Source of the DNA: Pelagophyceae sp. CCMP2097
Taxonomy: Eukaryota; Sar; Pelagophyceae
Direction of reading: 5' to 3'
Length of the DNA: 34,473 nucleotides
Assembly (NCBI GenBank): GCA_026770575.1
Contig: MU657248.1
Location: 122,919 to 157,391, forward strand
In this document: positions 17,738-29,800 of the stretch, piece after piece
Layout: each line of letters opens with the position of its first letter
How positions within the stretch are numbered: the stretch's first letter is position 1
The notes under the pieces: generated by a model
The model's input: the letters and a program-made list of their open reading frames with translations, nothing else
What the model was told of the DNA's origin: nothing
The model's database searches: none
Position numbers and translations under genes: made by a program

Positions 17738-18227
17738 CCCCAACTGTGACCCCCTCTCGGCCAAAACAGTGCAAGGCACCGCGCTCGGAAATCTTTGGAG
17801 CTCCCCTTGTCACTCACTGCCCGTCCACGCCCTGCTCGTCCACGACACGCTCCTACCCCGGTGGCGCCTCGCCGCAGCTATTGTAGCGGAGTATATACAA
17901 ACCAAATAGTATTAATCCGTTTTAACCGCACCGAGGTACTGCAGACTCCTCGAGGAGGGCGCCTTTGGTATGTTGGTGCAGTCGTTTAGATGGCACTTCG
18001 AAACGCGGCCTAGGGTGGCTTAGGTTAAGTCCTATTTCGATGGTGATGGCACAGCGGCGAAAACAGGACTGACATACCCGGCCCGAGCCCCGCGCCACCC
18101 TCGCAACCGCGCGCAATAGCATGCTGCATAGGCCCGCGTCTTAGTTAGCGATCAGGGGTTTCGTAGAGGATGGAGCCGCGCACCCTCCTCCATTTCCTTT
18201 TGCGAATGCCCCGCGCTGCTTGCTATA
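17738..18227. other. Intergenic stretch
   Basis: Apart from the inverted copy of the GACGAGCAGGGC repeat (17,799-17,849) nothing gene-like is seen. Short open frames lack domains and plausible starts. Confidence 0.5.
17799..17849 (-). repeat. GTCGTGGACGAGCAGGGC repeat, inverted copy
   Basis: On the minus strand it reads CGTGTCGTGGACGAGCAGGG, then CGTGGACGGGCAGTGAGTGACAAG. This matches the order in the plus-strand copies at 18,964, 19,988, 20,095, 20,281 and 21,924. Confidence 0.85.
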
Positions 18228-18425
18228 GGAAGTTCCTGCCCAAATTAGAATTGGCTTTCGCGGAAGTGTCCCAACTAGAATCCAACTTTTTATGAAAATA
18301 TTCCATATTTTTGAGCTCCTGATCGGTTCAAAATTTCGGATTTTGGACATATAATATTTTTAAGCACCCTGATTGGCCAGATTAGATTCTAATTGGAGCC
18401 AGATTCTAACTGGGGCAGTAATTTC
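18228..18425. mobile_element. MITE-like element, GGAAGTTCC family, member 3 (decayed right end)
   Basis: The left end GGAAGTTCCTGCCCAAATTAGA follows a TA. The right end GATTCTAACTGGGGCAG is recognisable, but the terminal GGAACTTCC has decayed to TAATTTC. Internally CCCTGATTGGCCAG matches CCCTCTCATTGGCCA of member 1. Confidence 0.75.
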
Positions 18426-18963
18426 ACAGATTACAAACAGACAGGCAAGACCGACAAACCAATTGCGCATGGATGATCATCAATAACGACCCCCCGGGGG
18501 GGAAGGGGCCTGGATTTGATCAAATCCAAATACCAATCCGGTTGTCTGAATAAACACACACCATAATTTTTAAAACAAGGGGGCACTTTCCTTTAAAAGG
18601 GAGAGAATAAGCACCATGTTTTGTTAAAATATGGACCAACTGAAGCTTTTAAAAACAATCCGGAGGAATTTAGGCTTGGTATTCCAGAGGTTGCTCGACG
18701 TAGCCGCCGAACTAACGTGCGTATGCGCCCGTCGGCGGCGAATGAACAAAAATCGGAGGTGTCCTTGGGCGAAATCGGCCATCGTCAAAGTCGCCAGATA
18801 GATTTTCTCGGCCCATGTTGGACGTACGAAAGTTCATTCGTCGGCGCTGGGAGCGTCTCGGCGTCCCGCGTACGACCCTAGTAACTATACCTCCAAAGAC
18901 ATTCTCAAAATTCCCCCAGAAATTCAGAGCAATCTAAGGCGAACCATCTTTAAGGATGCCTTA
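18426..18963. other. Intergenic stretch
   Basis: No gene is supported. The plus-strand frame at 18,621-18,881 (86 residues) has no domain or start context and is left uncalled. Confidence 0.45.
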
Positions 18964-19110
18964 CAGAACGCAGGGGGGGGAGCTTACGCGACGCGTGTCG
19001 TGGACGAGCAGGGCGTGGACGAGCAGTGACAAAGAGAGCTCCAGAACGCAGGGGGGGGAGCTTACGCGACGCGTGTCGTGGACGAGCAGGGCGCGGACGA
19101 GCAGAGTCAA
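18964..19110 (+). repeat. GTCGTGGACGAGCAGGGC repeat, tandem pair (78-bp period)
   Basis: Each copy runs CAGAACGCAGGGGGGGG, AGCTTACGCGACGCGTGTCG, TGGACGAGCAGGGCG and GGACGAGCAG. GCTTACGCGACGCGT contains the near-palindrome ACGCGACGCGT. Preceding G-runs are typical of this family here. Confidence 0.9.
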
Positions 19111-19987
19111 ACAAGGAGCCACAGAGACCGAACGGTTTCCAAGGGCAAAGGACGCCGCGCTCCGAGTAAGCGCACCTAGGTGCAGCGTGGAGATGAAGAG
19201 GGCGGTCCTACAGACGGGCGCGCCCTGCTGGGGGGGGTAGAGTGGCGTACAAGGGCGTGGAGGGTTATATGTGGTTGTTTTGGGAGGCCAGTTCGAGGCT
19301 GTATCGGCGCGATATAAATAAACTCAAAAATTGGAGGCAAGTGCCGCCCTCACTTTATAAACAAAAATCGCACTCTTAAATACTTGCTCAAGTCAGCGAC
19401 GGTATCGTCGCGAGAGCCTCGAAGCCCACGGTGTGACTCTGTGCTGAGCAACTCGACCATTCTGCCGAAATTCTCTCGCCGAACATGATTTTTCGATTCG
19501 GCATGTCTTAGCTATTATAGCGGGAAATAGGTTTTGCTCCTGGGGTGCGAATTTGAGGTTGATAGGTTTTGCTGGGGGTTGATGGGCTTTATATGCCTAT
19601 AATATCCACAAGGCACCTATGACCTCCCAGCAACGCCCAGCACCACCCCCTGCAGCAGATTAAATTCAAGGTTTCCCACAAACTCCGATACGACCAATTT
19701 CGATTAAGCTGTCCAGCGATGCCCCTGTTTGTGCTCTTTTTGACATTTGAAGGGCAGTGTGAGTGCGAGTCGCCCGGGAGAGGGGTGCGTGGATTCCTCG
19801 AGCAGGGTGGGCAGGTGGGCGCACGTACTGCACCTTCGCAATCTAGATTAGAATCGCATTGGCGTTTACTCGGGTTTTATTCATTTGTGGGGCTGGGTTC
19901 TATACAGGTTATATACGGTAAAAACAGATTTTTACACTCCAATACAATACAATGTTCTTAGCCTACAGCTGAAGTTACAACCATGAG
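19111..19987. other. Intergenic stretch
   Basis: No gene is recognised. A GATAGGTTTTGCTGGGGGTTG-like motif occurs in tandem near 19,520-19,585. Downstream the sequence is mixed with short AT-rich runs. Confidence 0.45.
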
Positions 19988-20118
19988 GGGCTTACGGGGC
20001 GCGTGTCGTGGACGAGCAGGGCGTGGACGAACAGAGTCGTCTAGTCAAGAAGCAATATAGATCGAAAGATTTCCCCGGGGTTACGCTTACGCGACGCGCG
20101 TCGTCGACGAGCAGGGCT
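19988..20118 (+). repeat. GTCGTGGACGAGCAGGGC repeat, two diverged copies
   Basis: Copies start at 19,990 (GCTTACGGGGCGCGTGTCGT) and 20,095 (GCTTACGCGACGCGCGTCGT), each followed by GACGAGCAGGGC. The second leads into the AAAACCACTTGACCCAA repeat. Confidence 0.85.
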
Positions 20119-20129
20119 TTTAGGGGTAT

Positions 20130-20187
20130 GAAAACCACTTGACCCAAGGGGACAGAACCCCAAGGGATGGCCAAATGACATGAAATA
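20130..20187 (+). repeat. Dispersed AAAACCACTTGACCCAA repeat, copy 2
   Basis: This matches 5,829-5,885 with the same motif order. It is juxtaposed to the end of a GACGAGCAGGGC copy. Confidence 0.7.
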
Positions 20188-20280
20188 TGATACCATCTTC
20201 ACTGACGTGTGCCCTGGCAAAAGGGATTTCCGGTCCCAGTGCCAGGAGTCAGAACAGAAAGTTGCATATAAACGTATCAC

Positions 20281-20353
20281 ACGCACGGGGGGGGGCTCAA
20301 GCGGCACGTCTCGTGGACGAGCAGGGCGTGGACGAGCAGTGACAAAGAGAGCT
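20281..20353 (+). repeat. GTCGTGGACGAGCAGGGC repeat copy
   Basis: A G9 run, GCTCAAGCGGCACGTCTCGT, GGACGAGCAGGGCGTGGACG and AGCAGTGACAAAGAGAGCT. The closing GTGACAAAGAGAGCT is shared with the copy at 18,964. Confidence 0.85.
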
Positions 20354-21700
20354 TCAAAGGTTTTCTGTAGAAAGAGGACACCTGGCGGATGGGACGCGTC
20401 CGACGAGGACGCGGGCCTGCGGTATAGAAGGATTTCAAACCGCTCTCAAGGCTCCTTGTCACTGCACGTCGACCAAGCTCCCACAGAACACCCGGAACTA
20501 ATTCAACGGAGGCTCTCAAAATTGAAGAATTAATCAAATCATTTGTTCCCCCAAGGAGCGGTCGCAGCACTCAAGGCGGCCGCATCTTTGGGGGTCCGAT
20601 GTGACGCCGAGAGGCAGCAATCGGCCGATGGAGGGGGCTTCAGTTGCTCGATCTAGCGAGGCGATTGACGACGCGGGAGCTGCGGGGGTCCTTATAGGGG
20701 GGACTCAAAATGTCGCTCAGTTCGACGGAGACAGAAGAACCCACTTGAACCGAACACGGTGCGGCTCTGCCCTCGAGTTTGTGGGTCATCCGCCTTCGCG
20801 AAGAGAGGTGCTCGAGAGGGGTTTGCTGCGGCGGGGCGGCACCAGGGCCCTGTGAGTGTAAAATTTCTGATTTCGGGGCCTCGTTAAAAGTTATAAACTC
20901 ACGATTGGCACCCCCGCCTCCAGGACTCCCGTCAAAGTAACCCTTTTGACCTAAACAACACAGTCAAGAAAAAGAGTTTTCTTTACCCTAGAGTGAACGC
21001 CAATTTAAGAATCGGTTAAGCGAAACAAATCAGAGACCCGGCGGCGCCGTTGTTTGCGGTTTGACGCTGCCAGGGGGCGCGTCTGGGTCCCCTCCACCAA
21101 CCCCCAAATCATGGCGTCCGCGGAGGACCTCTGTGAGAAACTCAGCTTAGACAGATTCCGGACCGGGCATCGGTTCTAAAAACACTTGGTAAGATTAAGG
21201 ACCGCCTTAAAAACATTTATCGTTGAATGTTCAAATGGGGGAGTACACACGGGCTAAATAAGGGAAACCACCCCACCCCAAATCCATGAAAACTGCCCCT
21301 AGAGGCGAATTTTCCCCCGGGGTGGGTTTAAGGCTCCAGGGCCCTTGGAAGCTTTAAATGGCGATGTTCTTCGGGGTGCGCCAGGGCGCACTGTATACGC
21401 GCAACCTGGCCAAACGTCGAGGCGTGCGCTCACCTCCCTCGCACTTTTAATAATTGTGCAAAGTGATTTAACTCAGTGTGTGTTTAGAACATTACCGAAA
21501 ACTTTGGCGACATGCGCGTTGAGCGTGACCTGGGAGCCCCGGGCCGGCAGAAGCCTTACGACGCCGCCCATGGCCCGGACACACCAGGGGCCGGGGCTTT
21601 CCGTGTCGCGACGCCGAACTCGCCTTTGCGGCGTTAGTCGGCCGAAACATGCTCCTGTGGGATTGCCGGCGTGACGCACTGCCATCTGCCCTTCTTTCGG
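20354..21700. other. Intergenic stretch, no gene seen
   Basis: Mixed-composition DNA with short open frames only. None has domains, a splice pattern or a signal peptide. G- and C-runs are common (for example near 20,690, 21,070 and 21,270). Confidence 0.45.
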
Positions 21701-21862
21701 TCCCAGTCAGCCCAAATCAAATCAGCCTCCAATGACGTTAACATTTTTTTAGGTCCGTTCTGGTTTTCTCGTGAGATTTTATTGGGTATTTATTGTTTTC
21801 AATCAAGTCCAAGTTATCGACCAAAAGGGCAATGTATTTTAGCGATGTCCCATCAACCCCAT

Positions 21863-22019
21863 CGACCGGAAAGTGTAGGGGACCTAGCTCGAGGGAAGTT
21901 TTACGACGGTCACATGCGGGAAAGCTTACGCGACGCGTGTCGTGGACGAGCAGGGGCCGCCCCCCCATGTCATCGTCGAAAAACCTCCCTCTAGCTAGGC
22001 CTTCTACATTTTCCGGTCG
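21863..22019. mobile_element. Inverted-repeat element with GACGAGCAGGGG core in its loop
   Basis: CGACCGGAAAGTGTAGGGGA... (21,863-21,916) and 21,966-22,019 are 54-bp imperfect inverted copies with roughly 43 matches. The loop holds a GCTTACGCGACGCGTGTCGT copy of the dispersed repeat. Weaker pairing farther out (CCAAATCAAATCAGCC near 21,712 with GGCTGATCTAATTTGG near 22,062) suggests a ~370-bp element. This shows that the repeat core can be the centre of a foldback structure. Confidence 0.75.
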
Positions 22020-22085
22020 ATAGGTTTTTGGCAGGATGTTCGCCCAAAAAATCGCCAAAAACGGCTGATCTAATTTGGACTGCAG

Positions 22086-23551
22086 TGTGCGTTCCGCTGA
22101 AACCAGGCACGGTACTCGCTGAAAACCGGCACGGCGCGCTGAAGGTCGTCGTGCGGCGCGAAGGTTGGTCACATGATAAGTGCGCACGTAGAAATGTGAA
22201 TACTCATCATCGCGGCTCTTCTGGCGCAGTGGATGGCGTGAAACACGCGCGATTGTCAAAAAACATCCTTGGGTACAAAAAGCCAGAAACACCACCCCCG
22301 GGGGGTAATAAAGGGGGGTGGTAAACCCTTATTTAGCCCACGTCTACTCAGGAGGAGACATACAAGACTTTCAAGTGCATTGCGCCAACGAGCGCGGCGC
22401 GGCCTTTTCGCTTGTCTAAGAAACTCGTTCGTTCCTTTTGTCAAGACAACTTTTCAGTTAGCGATTATTTATTGAGCGAAATCCACGTGCCGATGGGAGC
22501 CCCCCCCCGGACCCGCTTCTTTAAATCTGTGTTTGCGTCAAGGGAGGTGCTACCTTATAAAATTCTTCCGACAATACCATGGTGGTGCTCGCCACTGGAG
22601 AGACTTGCGTGCAGGAATTTTGCGCAGGTTAACGAGTTCGAGCCTGTGGTCGCACGTGCCCAGGGATTTTACTTAATTTTACCTATTCCAGTGCGACCCT
22701 GAAGTCCCTCACTCCTTGCTGCGTCTCGTTTTGTGCGCCCGGAGCACAAGTGCATGGCGACACGAAGACTTGCTGGAAGACTTGCTGCATGCCCCTTCTC
22801 GTAATGCGTCGGGGCGGTCAGCATCGGGCCACCTCCGCCCTCGACGGGCCCTACTTAGTAGTGGCTGCATTCGGCGAGGTATACGCCCAAAAAAACGCCA
22901 CGGGCAGAGCAAATGAAGGTTTAATAATAATTATATTGACTATTGAGCCTGGTTTTGCTGCACTCTGTTTGCCCCCAAAGGCAAAAAAAAGCATTTTTCC
23001 TTCTTCTGTGCGCTGGCGTGGTGCTGCGGGGACCGTTTGTCGTACGCTTCGCTGGCGGCAGCGCCGTAGGCCTGCGGTTTTTGAATTGACGCGGTTCTTA
23101 AATTGACGATAACTCTAATTTGGGGCGGACCGCGGCGCCGGCGCGCTTCCTGCCCGAGCCCTTTTGGCATGGGCCTAGGGTAGCCCTGGGGCGCCACTCT
23201 GCGCCCGCAAAAGCCGCTTGCAGCGCCCCGCGTGGCCCCAGCGTTCTTATCGCCTCTAGGGATTCCACGCGTAGTTGACATGATTATTGGCAAAATCCTT
23301 TTTCGCATAAATATCAGCGTTTTGCCTCCAGTGCCAGGCCCCGCCCAGCCGCGGATCAAAGGAGCCCTTAATCAACATTTTGTGGAGCGGCGTGGCGGGG
23401 TGCGTGCAGCCGACCGGCTGGCCGCCGGCGCGCGGCGGCGGTCGGCGCGGGTCGCGCCGCGAGCGCGGCGCGTGTGTGCAAGCGGCGGTATTTTTTGGTG
23501 CGTGTGGAATGTGTTCTTTTGTGCATGCGGCATGTGTGTGTGTCTGCCTCT
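22086..23551. other. Region beyond the 3' end of the LVIVD gene
   Basis: No gene is supported. CACCACCCCCGG near 22,288 and GGGGGGTGGT near 22,314 form a hairpin. A GT-rich tract (23,521-23,545) sits just past the stop codon of the LVIVD gene and may be in its 3'-UTR. No classical AATAAA was identified. Confidence 0.45.
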
Positions 23552-23861
23552 TCAGTCCATCGCCGTCGGCCCCGTGTACTTGAACAAAAACAGTCCGCGG
23601 TCGACCGAAGACAGCGCGACGGTGCCTATGAGCGGCGTGGGCGGCGGAGGCGTCTAGTTGCGCCGTGCAGGCGCGCGCGAGGCCGCGGCGCTTTTGCCCC
23701 CAAAAACAAAGTTCCGTTTGAAAAAACGTTCCTAGACGCACCGGACTTGAAGAACGGGTAGACCCCCCAGGCCCCCAGCCAGGTGAACTCGGCGGGCAAC
23801 GCGGGCGACCGGAACGCCACTCCATTGCCAATCGGGCCGTCGACCTCCGGGTCCGTGAAGC
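23552..23861 (-). other. Exons 17-18: C-terminal part of the LVIVD protein
   Basis: Exon 17 follows a TAATTAG acceptor and gives GFTDPEVDGPIGNG, then AEFTWLGAWGVYPFFKSG. Exon 18 follows CTCATAG after a 116-bp intron and gives GTVALSSVDRGLFLFKYTGP and AMD, with TGA at 23,554-23,552. In the family the GAWGVYPFFPSG and S.I..GLFVL strands end the domain. The protein stops only seven residues after the last strand, so there is no room for a membrane or sorting anchor. Confidence 0.9.
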
Positions 23862-26800
23862 CTAATTACGGGTTTCAATAGGAAATTCTATCAGAATTCC
23901 TCAGGGACTTCCAAAAAGTGCTGTTCGGCGCCTTTCTCGGCGCCTCGAGCGCGGCCGAGGCGGTCCTTTTGCATTCCAGGAACATTCCAAGTTGACTGCG
24001 CACCCCACGGGACGCCCGTCAATGGGTCCCGTACGCGGGCCACCTCCCTTCGACGAGGGCTTTTCGACGCCCCTCTGCCGTCCAAAAGGTCCGCGAGAGG
24101 GCCCGTCCAGACGGATCGTCCAGGGTCGCCTCGAGGGACATTGTCAAGGGACCTTGTCGAGGGACCTTGTCGAGGGACCGTCCACGGGACCGTCGCAGGG
24201 TGTCCGTCGAGGGACCGCCCTTTGGGTCCAAAAGGCCGCTCAAGGGACCTCCGCAGGGCCCGTCAGAGGGTTTTGCAACCGTCCTTTGGGGCCGCCTAGG
24301 GAAGTGTCGCAGAGGGACCGGAATCGAGGGGCCTTGGTCGAGGGGCCGCCGAGGGATTGTCGAAGCGACCGTCAAAGGAACTGTCCGAAGAGCCGCCCAA
24401 GGGACCGTCCAATGGACCGCCCGAGGGCCCCTGCGAGGGACGTCGCAGATTGGGCCGGTAGTCGAGCGGCCGCCCAAACGGCCACCCAAACGACCACCCA
24501 CGGGACCGTCACAGAGGGGCCGACTAGTGACCGTCGAAGAAACCGTTTAAGAGACCGGCCGAAGGGACCGAAAGGCCCAGTCGAATAAAAAGGGACAGTC
24601 GTAGAGGGCCCACCCGAAGGACTGTCCAAAGGAACAGTCCGAGGGGCCGCCCATGGATGTGTCGCAAAGGGGCCGCAGTCGAGGGCCCGCGCAGACGCCC
24701 GTCTTTTGGCCGCGCTCATCATAAACAAACCGACCGTTTCCGGGGAAAACGACGTTTCGGGTTTTCCGACCGACATCGTAAAACCCGATGGCAACGCACC
24801 CGTCAGGTACTCCGGCGAGACGTCAAAGTGTGCGAGCTCCGTGACCGTTTCGAAGTCCGTCGAGCGGATGCGAAGCCCCGCCGTGTAGTCCGCGTGGTAA
24901 GAAAGGCCGTCTACAAATCCAAGTTCGTGGCCTTTTCAATTCTTCAGGAGAAATCCCGAGGGGCTGGTTCAGGCGATATGGTTTAGGCCCACATCCGGTC
25001 AAAGGCCGAAGGACCTTTTTTCGAGGGGCTTCTCTGGGGCCTCGCAGGGGCGGTCCGGGGAGTCCCTTGGGGCCTCGTCGAAAAAAATCCGGGGGGCCCT
25101 CGTCGGCCGCCCGTCAAAGGGGCCGGTCGCCCTTGTGTGGGGACTCAGCCTCGAGACTGTCTTGGGACCTGAACCCGTCGAGGGCCCTTCAAGAGACCCG
25201 CTACAAGCAGAGCACTGTCGAGGGGCCTCTTTGGTGTCTCGCCGAGTCGGTTCGAAAAAAACGTGAGAGGCGTCGGCGTCGGGACCCAGGGACTGTCGAG
25301 TGGCCTTACAAGGCCCCAACGAGGGCCTGTCAACAGGCCCAGGCCCAGAACAAGGCCCGTCTCAGGCGCCTCGCAAGAGCCTCGTCTCCGGCGCTTTGCG
25401 GGCCCGCGAAGAGGCCCCGGGACGCAGCCCAATCGAGATGCACCCCCGTCTCCGGGCCCGTCGACGGACCGGGCTCTTTTGAGGGCCCGTCATCAACCCT
25501 GGAAATATCTCCTCGTTATCGTGAAGAAACGCACCCTTGATGTACAGGTTGTGGTCGACGCTCGTGTAGTCGGCGACCCACTGGCCCTGGTACATAATCC
25601 CCGTCAAGTCGGAAACGTCAAAGTAGTACGACGAGACCTAAAAATTGGAATTGAGAAAAATTGGAAAAAATGGAAAATGAAATTTTCCACACGCACGTTG
25701 CGGATGTGCTTCTCCTCATCGCCCTCGTCGCCCAAAATAAAGCGCGCGTGGTCCTCGGAGAGCCAGCCCTAGAAAAGTGCCGTTTAAAAGGCCGTTGAAA
25801 AGCAACGCCCCAACGGACCTGGTGGACGTAGCCCGGCGACCACGAATAAAACGGGCCTCCCGGCGTTTCCACGCGGTTCGGCGAGTTTGAACAGAACATG
25901 CCGGCGCCTCCGCCGTAGACCTGGTTTGGGGAATTGTCTGTTTAAATATTCAAAATAAAGAAATTAAAAAAAAGAATTTACGAAAACCCGCGCACCTCGT
26001 TGACCAACGGTTGGAAAACGCCCGCGTCGCAGCCCCAGACGCGCGCGACGAGCTGCAAGTCGGACTTGTCGGTGATGTCGACAACACTGATCTCATTCGT
26101 GTTCAAGCAAAAGCAGAGCTCGCGGCCGGTGTAGCGAGTGTCCGGGCCTATTTTTTTTAAAAGGGTGTATTTTTGAAAAGCGCACGATGCGGCGGCGCTC
26201 CGGGCTCCGGAGACGCAGTCGGGCCGGATACGGTTTCATACGAAGGCTTTTCGGGCCGTCTCCGGACCCCGCCGGACCAAAGGGGCCCTGCACGGGCTTT
26301 CGATCTGCCAAAGGGTCCTGCGGGGCTGCAATCGGGCCGTTGAGGTGGAGCCGCCCCCTGTCGCTACACTAGGGCCCTCTTTTTGCCCCCGTGCAGTCGA
26401 AAGTCAAAAGGCCGCCTTTGCGGTCGGGCCTTTCGAGGGGCCTTTCGAGGGGCCTTTCGAGGGGCCGCTTTCGGGCCTACCGTTTCGGGGCCGTTCCAAG
26501 GCCGACTCCGCCGGATTCCCGTTGAAGACATTCTCCCCACGCGACCCTCCCTCTCCGGGGCCGCATCGTCTCCGGCCCCCGTCGAAACACAGGGACCACC
26601 AAAGAGGGGTCCCGGAGGCAGTCCGTGGAGCAGTCAGGGCCGACTCCGGTCCGTGGGGCCGACTCCGGTCCGTGGGTCGACTCGATGTCGAGGGGTCGCA
26701 CGGCGCCGATTTGGGGGGGCGCCTTTGGGGTATTGCGAGGCCTGTCTCCCGCCAAAGGATCCGTCTCCAGACCGCCTTTGCGGCCCTCTACGAATTTGGG

Positions 26801-29800
26801 CCCGCATGGGACCGCCCCGGGGCCGTCCCGGGGCCGCATCCTACCGTCGGACCCTGGGCTCGCCCCTGGGCCGCCCGAAGGTCTATTTCCGGGGCCGCTT
26901 TCGTGGCCGGCTTCAGGGCCACGTCGGGCCACGTCGGACCGTCGAATGGGAGGACTATGCAGGGCATGTCGGGCGTTTTCGAGGGACCCAGGCCCGTCGA
27001 CCGGGCCCGCCGGACCGCGGGACCGTCCCAGAGCAGTCCGCATCGGCCCTTTGAGGGTCTCGAGGCGACTGCCCGTTGTCGAGGCCAACTGGGGCCGCCT
27101 CCGCCCTCGAAAGGACCGTGGAGCACAGGGCCCCGCAGGGGCCGAGAGCCTATTACTATCTAAGCACTGTATGGCTTCCTAGCGGCTTGCGGAAGGGGCC
27201 GGCAGAGGGACCCTCTCCGACTGTCCGTCGAGGCGTCGCACGGGACCGGGGACTCTGCGCGAAAGCCAATGTCCGTACAGAGCCTTTTCGGAGCCGGGTT
27301 CCGAGCCGGCCGTCGGACCGTGGGGCCACCCCGGGGCCGCTCGGGGCCGCCCAGGGGCTCGATTCGTCCTTTGAAAGGGTCCTTTGAAAGTGTCGTACGG
27401 GGACCGTCTCCGGGGCCCATGTCGGACCCCCGTTGGGGCCGTCTGCGGGGCCGTCTGCGGGGCCAAACGTCTCCGATCCATCACAGAACGAAGAGGTCCG
27501 CACAAGCTCTGTCCGACTGTCCGAGGCATTTTGGGGCCAGCTTCGGGGCCGTCCTTGGACCGTCTTCGGCCCGCGTCAGACCGGTCAGACCGTGGGGCCG
27601 CCTCGGGGCCGCCCTGGGTCCGCCTTTGGGGCCAGGTTCGTCCTTTGAAAGGCCCGAGGGGGCCGTCTGCGGGCTGGACGGGACCGTCTCAGAACGCGGG
27701 AGCACAAAAGGGACCGTAATCGGACGAAAGAGGACTGGAGCCCAGGAACGACATTTCATCGGAAGAGGACTGTGAGGCGCGAGGGTTTGATTTCATATCC
27801 CGGGGAGAGGCCGGCGCGGCTGTAGCCAAGAAACGGGAGTCGGTCCCGGAGCCGAGACCTCTTCGACTTTCCGTCAACAAGGAGCCGCATGGGACCGCTT
27901 CGGACCCATCGAGGACCCGCCGGACCGCCTCCGTCTGTCCTTCTCTGATCTTTGGTCAACGGGCGTTAAACGGTTTTGTCGCGTGGCGGGTTTGTCGCGT
28001 TGCCCACGATGCAGCCCAGCCACCGGGCCCAGGGGCGGTGGCACTCGCACCGGCACTTTGGGAGCGCCATTCGCTAGCTTTGGAGCGACCGCTCGAGGGG
28101 CCTTTGGAGCGTTTGTAGATACGTTGCGACGTTCTTGGAGATGGACGTGGCAACGAGACATGCCCTGGCGCCGAAAGGCCACAGAGATCCGTTCCTCGGT
28201 CCCTCGGAGGGTCCCTTGGAGGTCCGTTCAAGGGCCCTCTTCCGGACGTCGAGACGATCGAGGTCCGTTAAGAGGGCCGCGCGGTCCGTTTTACCTCGGA
28301 GGGTCCTCGAAGGGTCCCGCAAGTACGGGCCCTTTTGCAAGGCAGAACACCCTGCGGGTTAGTCCGTTTGCCGGGCCGCGGAAGCGCCGGGCAAACAAGA
28401 GGTCTGAGGGACTATTTAAGGTGACTCTGGAAAATTTCCCCCGTCTGCCACGCGTCCCAAAGGGACTGTCGAAGGGCCCTTTTGCAAAACGGCGTCGAGG
28501 CGGTTTTTTGAGGCCTTTCGATCGACCGCGCCGGGCGCCAAAGCCGAAAACGGCTAGAGGGGGGACGCGCCCCAGGGCCGCGTCTTTGGACCCTCCAAAA
28601 ACCGCCTACGGCCCAGGGACCTTTGCTGGGAGACCGCCCCTGGGGAACCGTCTTCGTGCGCCGCCGAGGGACCATTTTGGACCCCTTTCGAGGGCCGTTT
28701 TTTCGAAGGCCTATTCGAGGGGGGGCGTTTCGAAGGGCCGTTTCGAGGGGCCGTTTCGAGGCCCCTTTTGAGGGACCGCTTCGAGAGGCCCTTTCAAGGG
28801 ACCGTTTCGACGGGCCACTTCGAGGGAAATTTTCGAAGGGCCGCTTCAAGGGGCCGTTTCAAAGGGCTGTTTTGAGGGACCTTTGCTGGGAGACCGACCC
28901 CGGGGAACCGTCTTCGTGCGCCGCCGAGGGACCATTTTGGACCCCTTTCGAGGGCCGTTTTTTCGAAGGCCTATTCGAGGGGGGGCGTTTCGAAGGGCCG
29001 TTTCGAGGGGCCGTTTCGAGGCCCCTTTTGAGGGACCGCTTCGAGAGGCGGGTCAAGCATCTTAAATACCCGGTAAATATCCAATAATACCCATACATCC
29101 CCGGAACCGCGCGCACGCACCGTGGTAGAGCACGCACTGCGCGTCGTGCGTGTACCTGCGCCGCCGGTCCAGCACGCGAACCGGCACACGAAGCGCGCGG
29201 CCGAGGCCCCGGCGGCGCGCGCGCCCCGGCGAAGCGGGTCCCGCCGCAAAATACGCTTCTTTGGCAAAATACCCTTCTTGGCAAAATACCCTCAAAATAT
29301 CCCCCAATACCCCCAATACCAGCATCGCAGGAATCCTCACCGGTCGCCGAAGCACCCCAGGTAGTTTGGCGCGAGCGGGTCTGCGCGGCGCGGGTCAATA
29401 CAGCAACGGGTAAAATATAACACCCGCACCGTTGAGGCCGAAGAGCGCGAGGCCGCCGTTGCAGAGGCGGACACCCTGCGCATCCTTTGCCCCGACGCCG
29501 ATGAGCAACGGCGTCGCGCCGGCGGCGACGTCCTCGTCGCTGAACGCGACGATGTTGTGGGCCTGTTGGTTTGATAGGTTTCCTCTCGGGTTTTCTCTAC
29601 GAGTTCTTCGGAAACGCACCTGGTCCAGGACGTCGTTCTGCATGTGCGACTCGACGGTCGAATTGTTACAGACTTGGTAGACCTATAGGTATCGACGGTT
29701 GCTCGACGGTTTGTTGCCGTACGTTGCGCGTAGATACGAATTCTAAATGGTTCGAGACTGCGCTTTCCTGCCGAGACGCCACGGCGCCCCGCGGTGGCCC

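Larger units (their letters stand above)
26148..29120. repeat. Intron 11 (2,973 bp), mosaic of degenerate repeats
   Basis: The donor GTGCGT is at 29,120 and the acceptor CTATTTTTTTT-side ATAG is at 26,148. Inside, 26,400-27,680 is a GGGGCCGTC/CGGGGCCGC mixture (period less regular), 27,128-27,165 carries the hairpin motif of the 157-bp dispersed unit, 28,070-28,330 carries GGAGGTCC-type units and 28,620-29,049 carries TTCGAGGGGCCG units with a recent 175-bp duplication. Frames up to 270 residues exist on both strands but encode only Gly/Pro/Arg-rich periodic peptides. Confidence 0.85.

Noticed and set aside
22940..23359. 139-residue minus-strand frame beyond the LVIVD stop codon
   Set aside because: There is no domain or codon pattern. 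It probably overlaps 3'-flanking DNA.
26345..27163. 272-residue plus-strand open frame and its neighbours to 28,771
   Set aside because: They fall inside intron 11 of the LVIVD gene, antisense to it, and translate only G-rich repeat.
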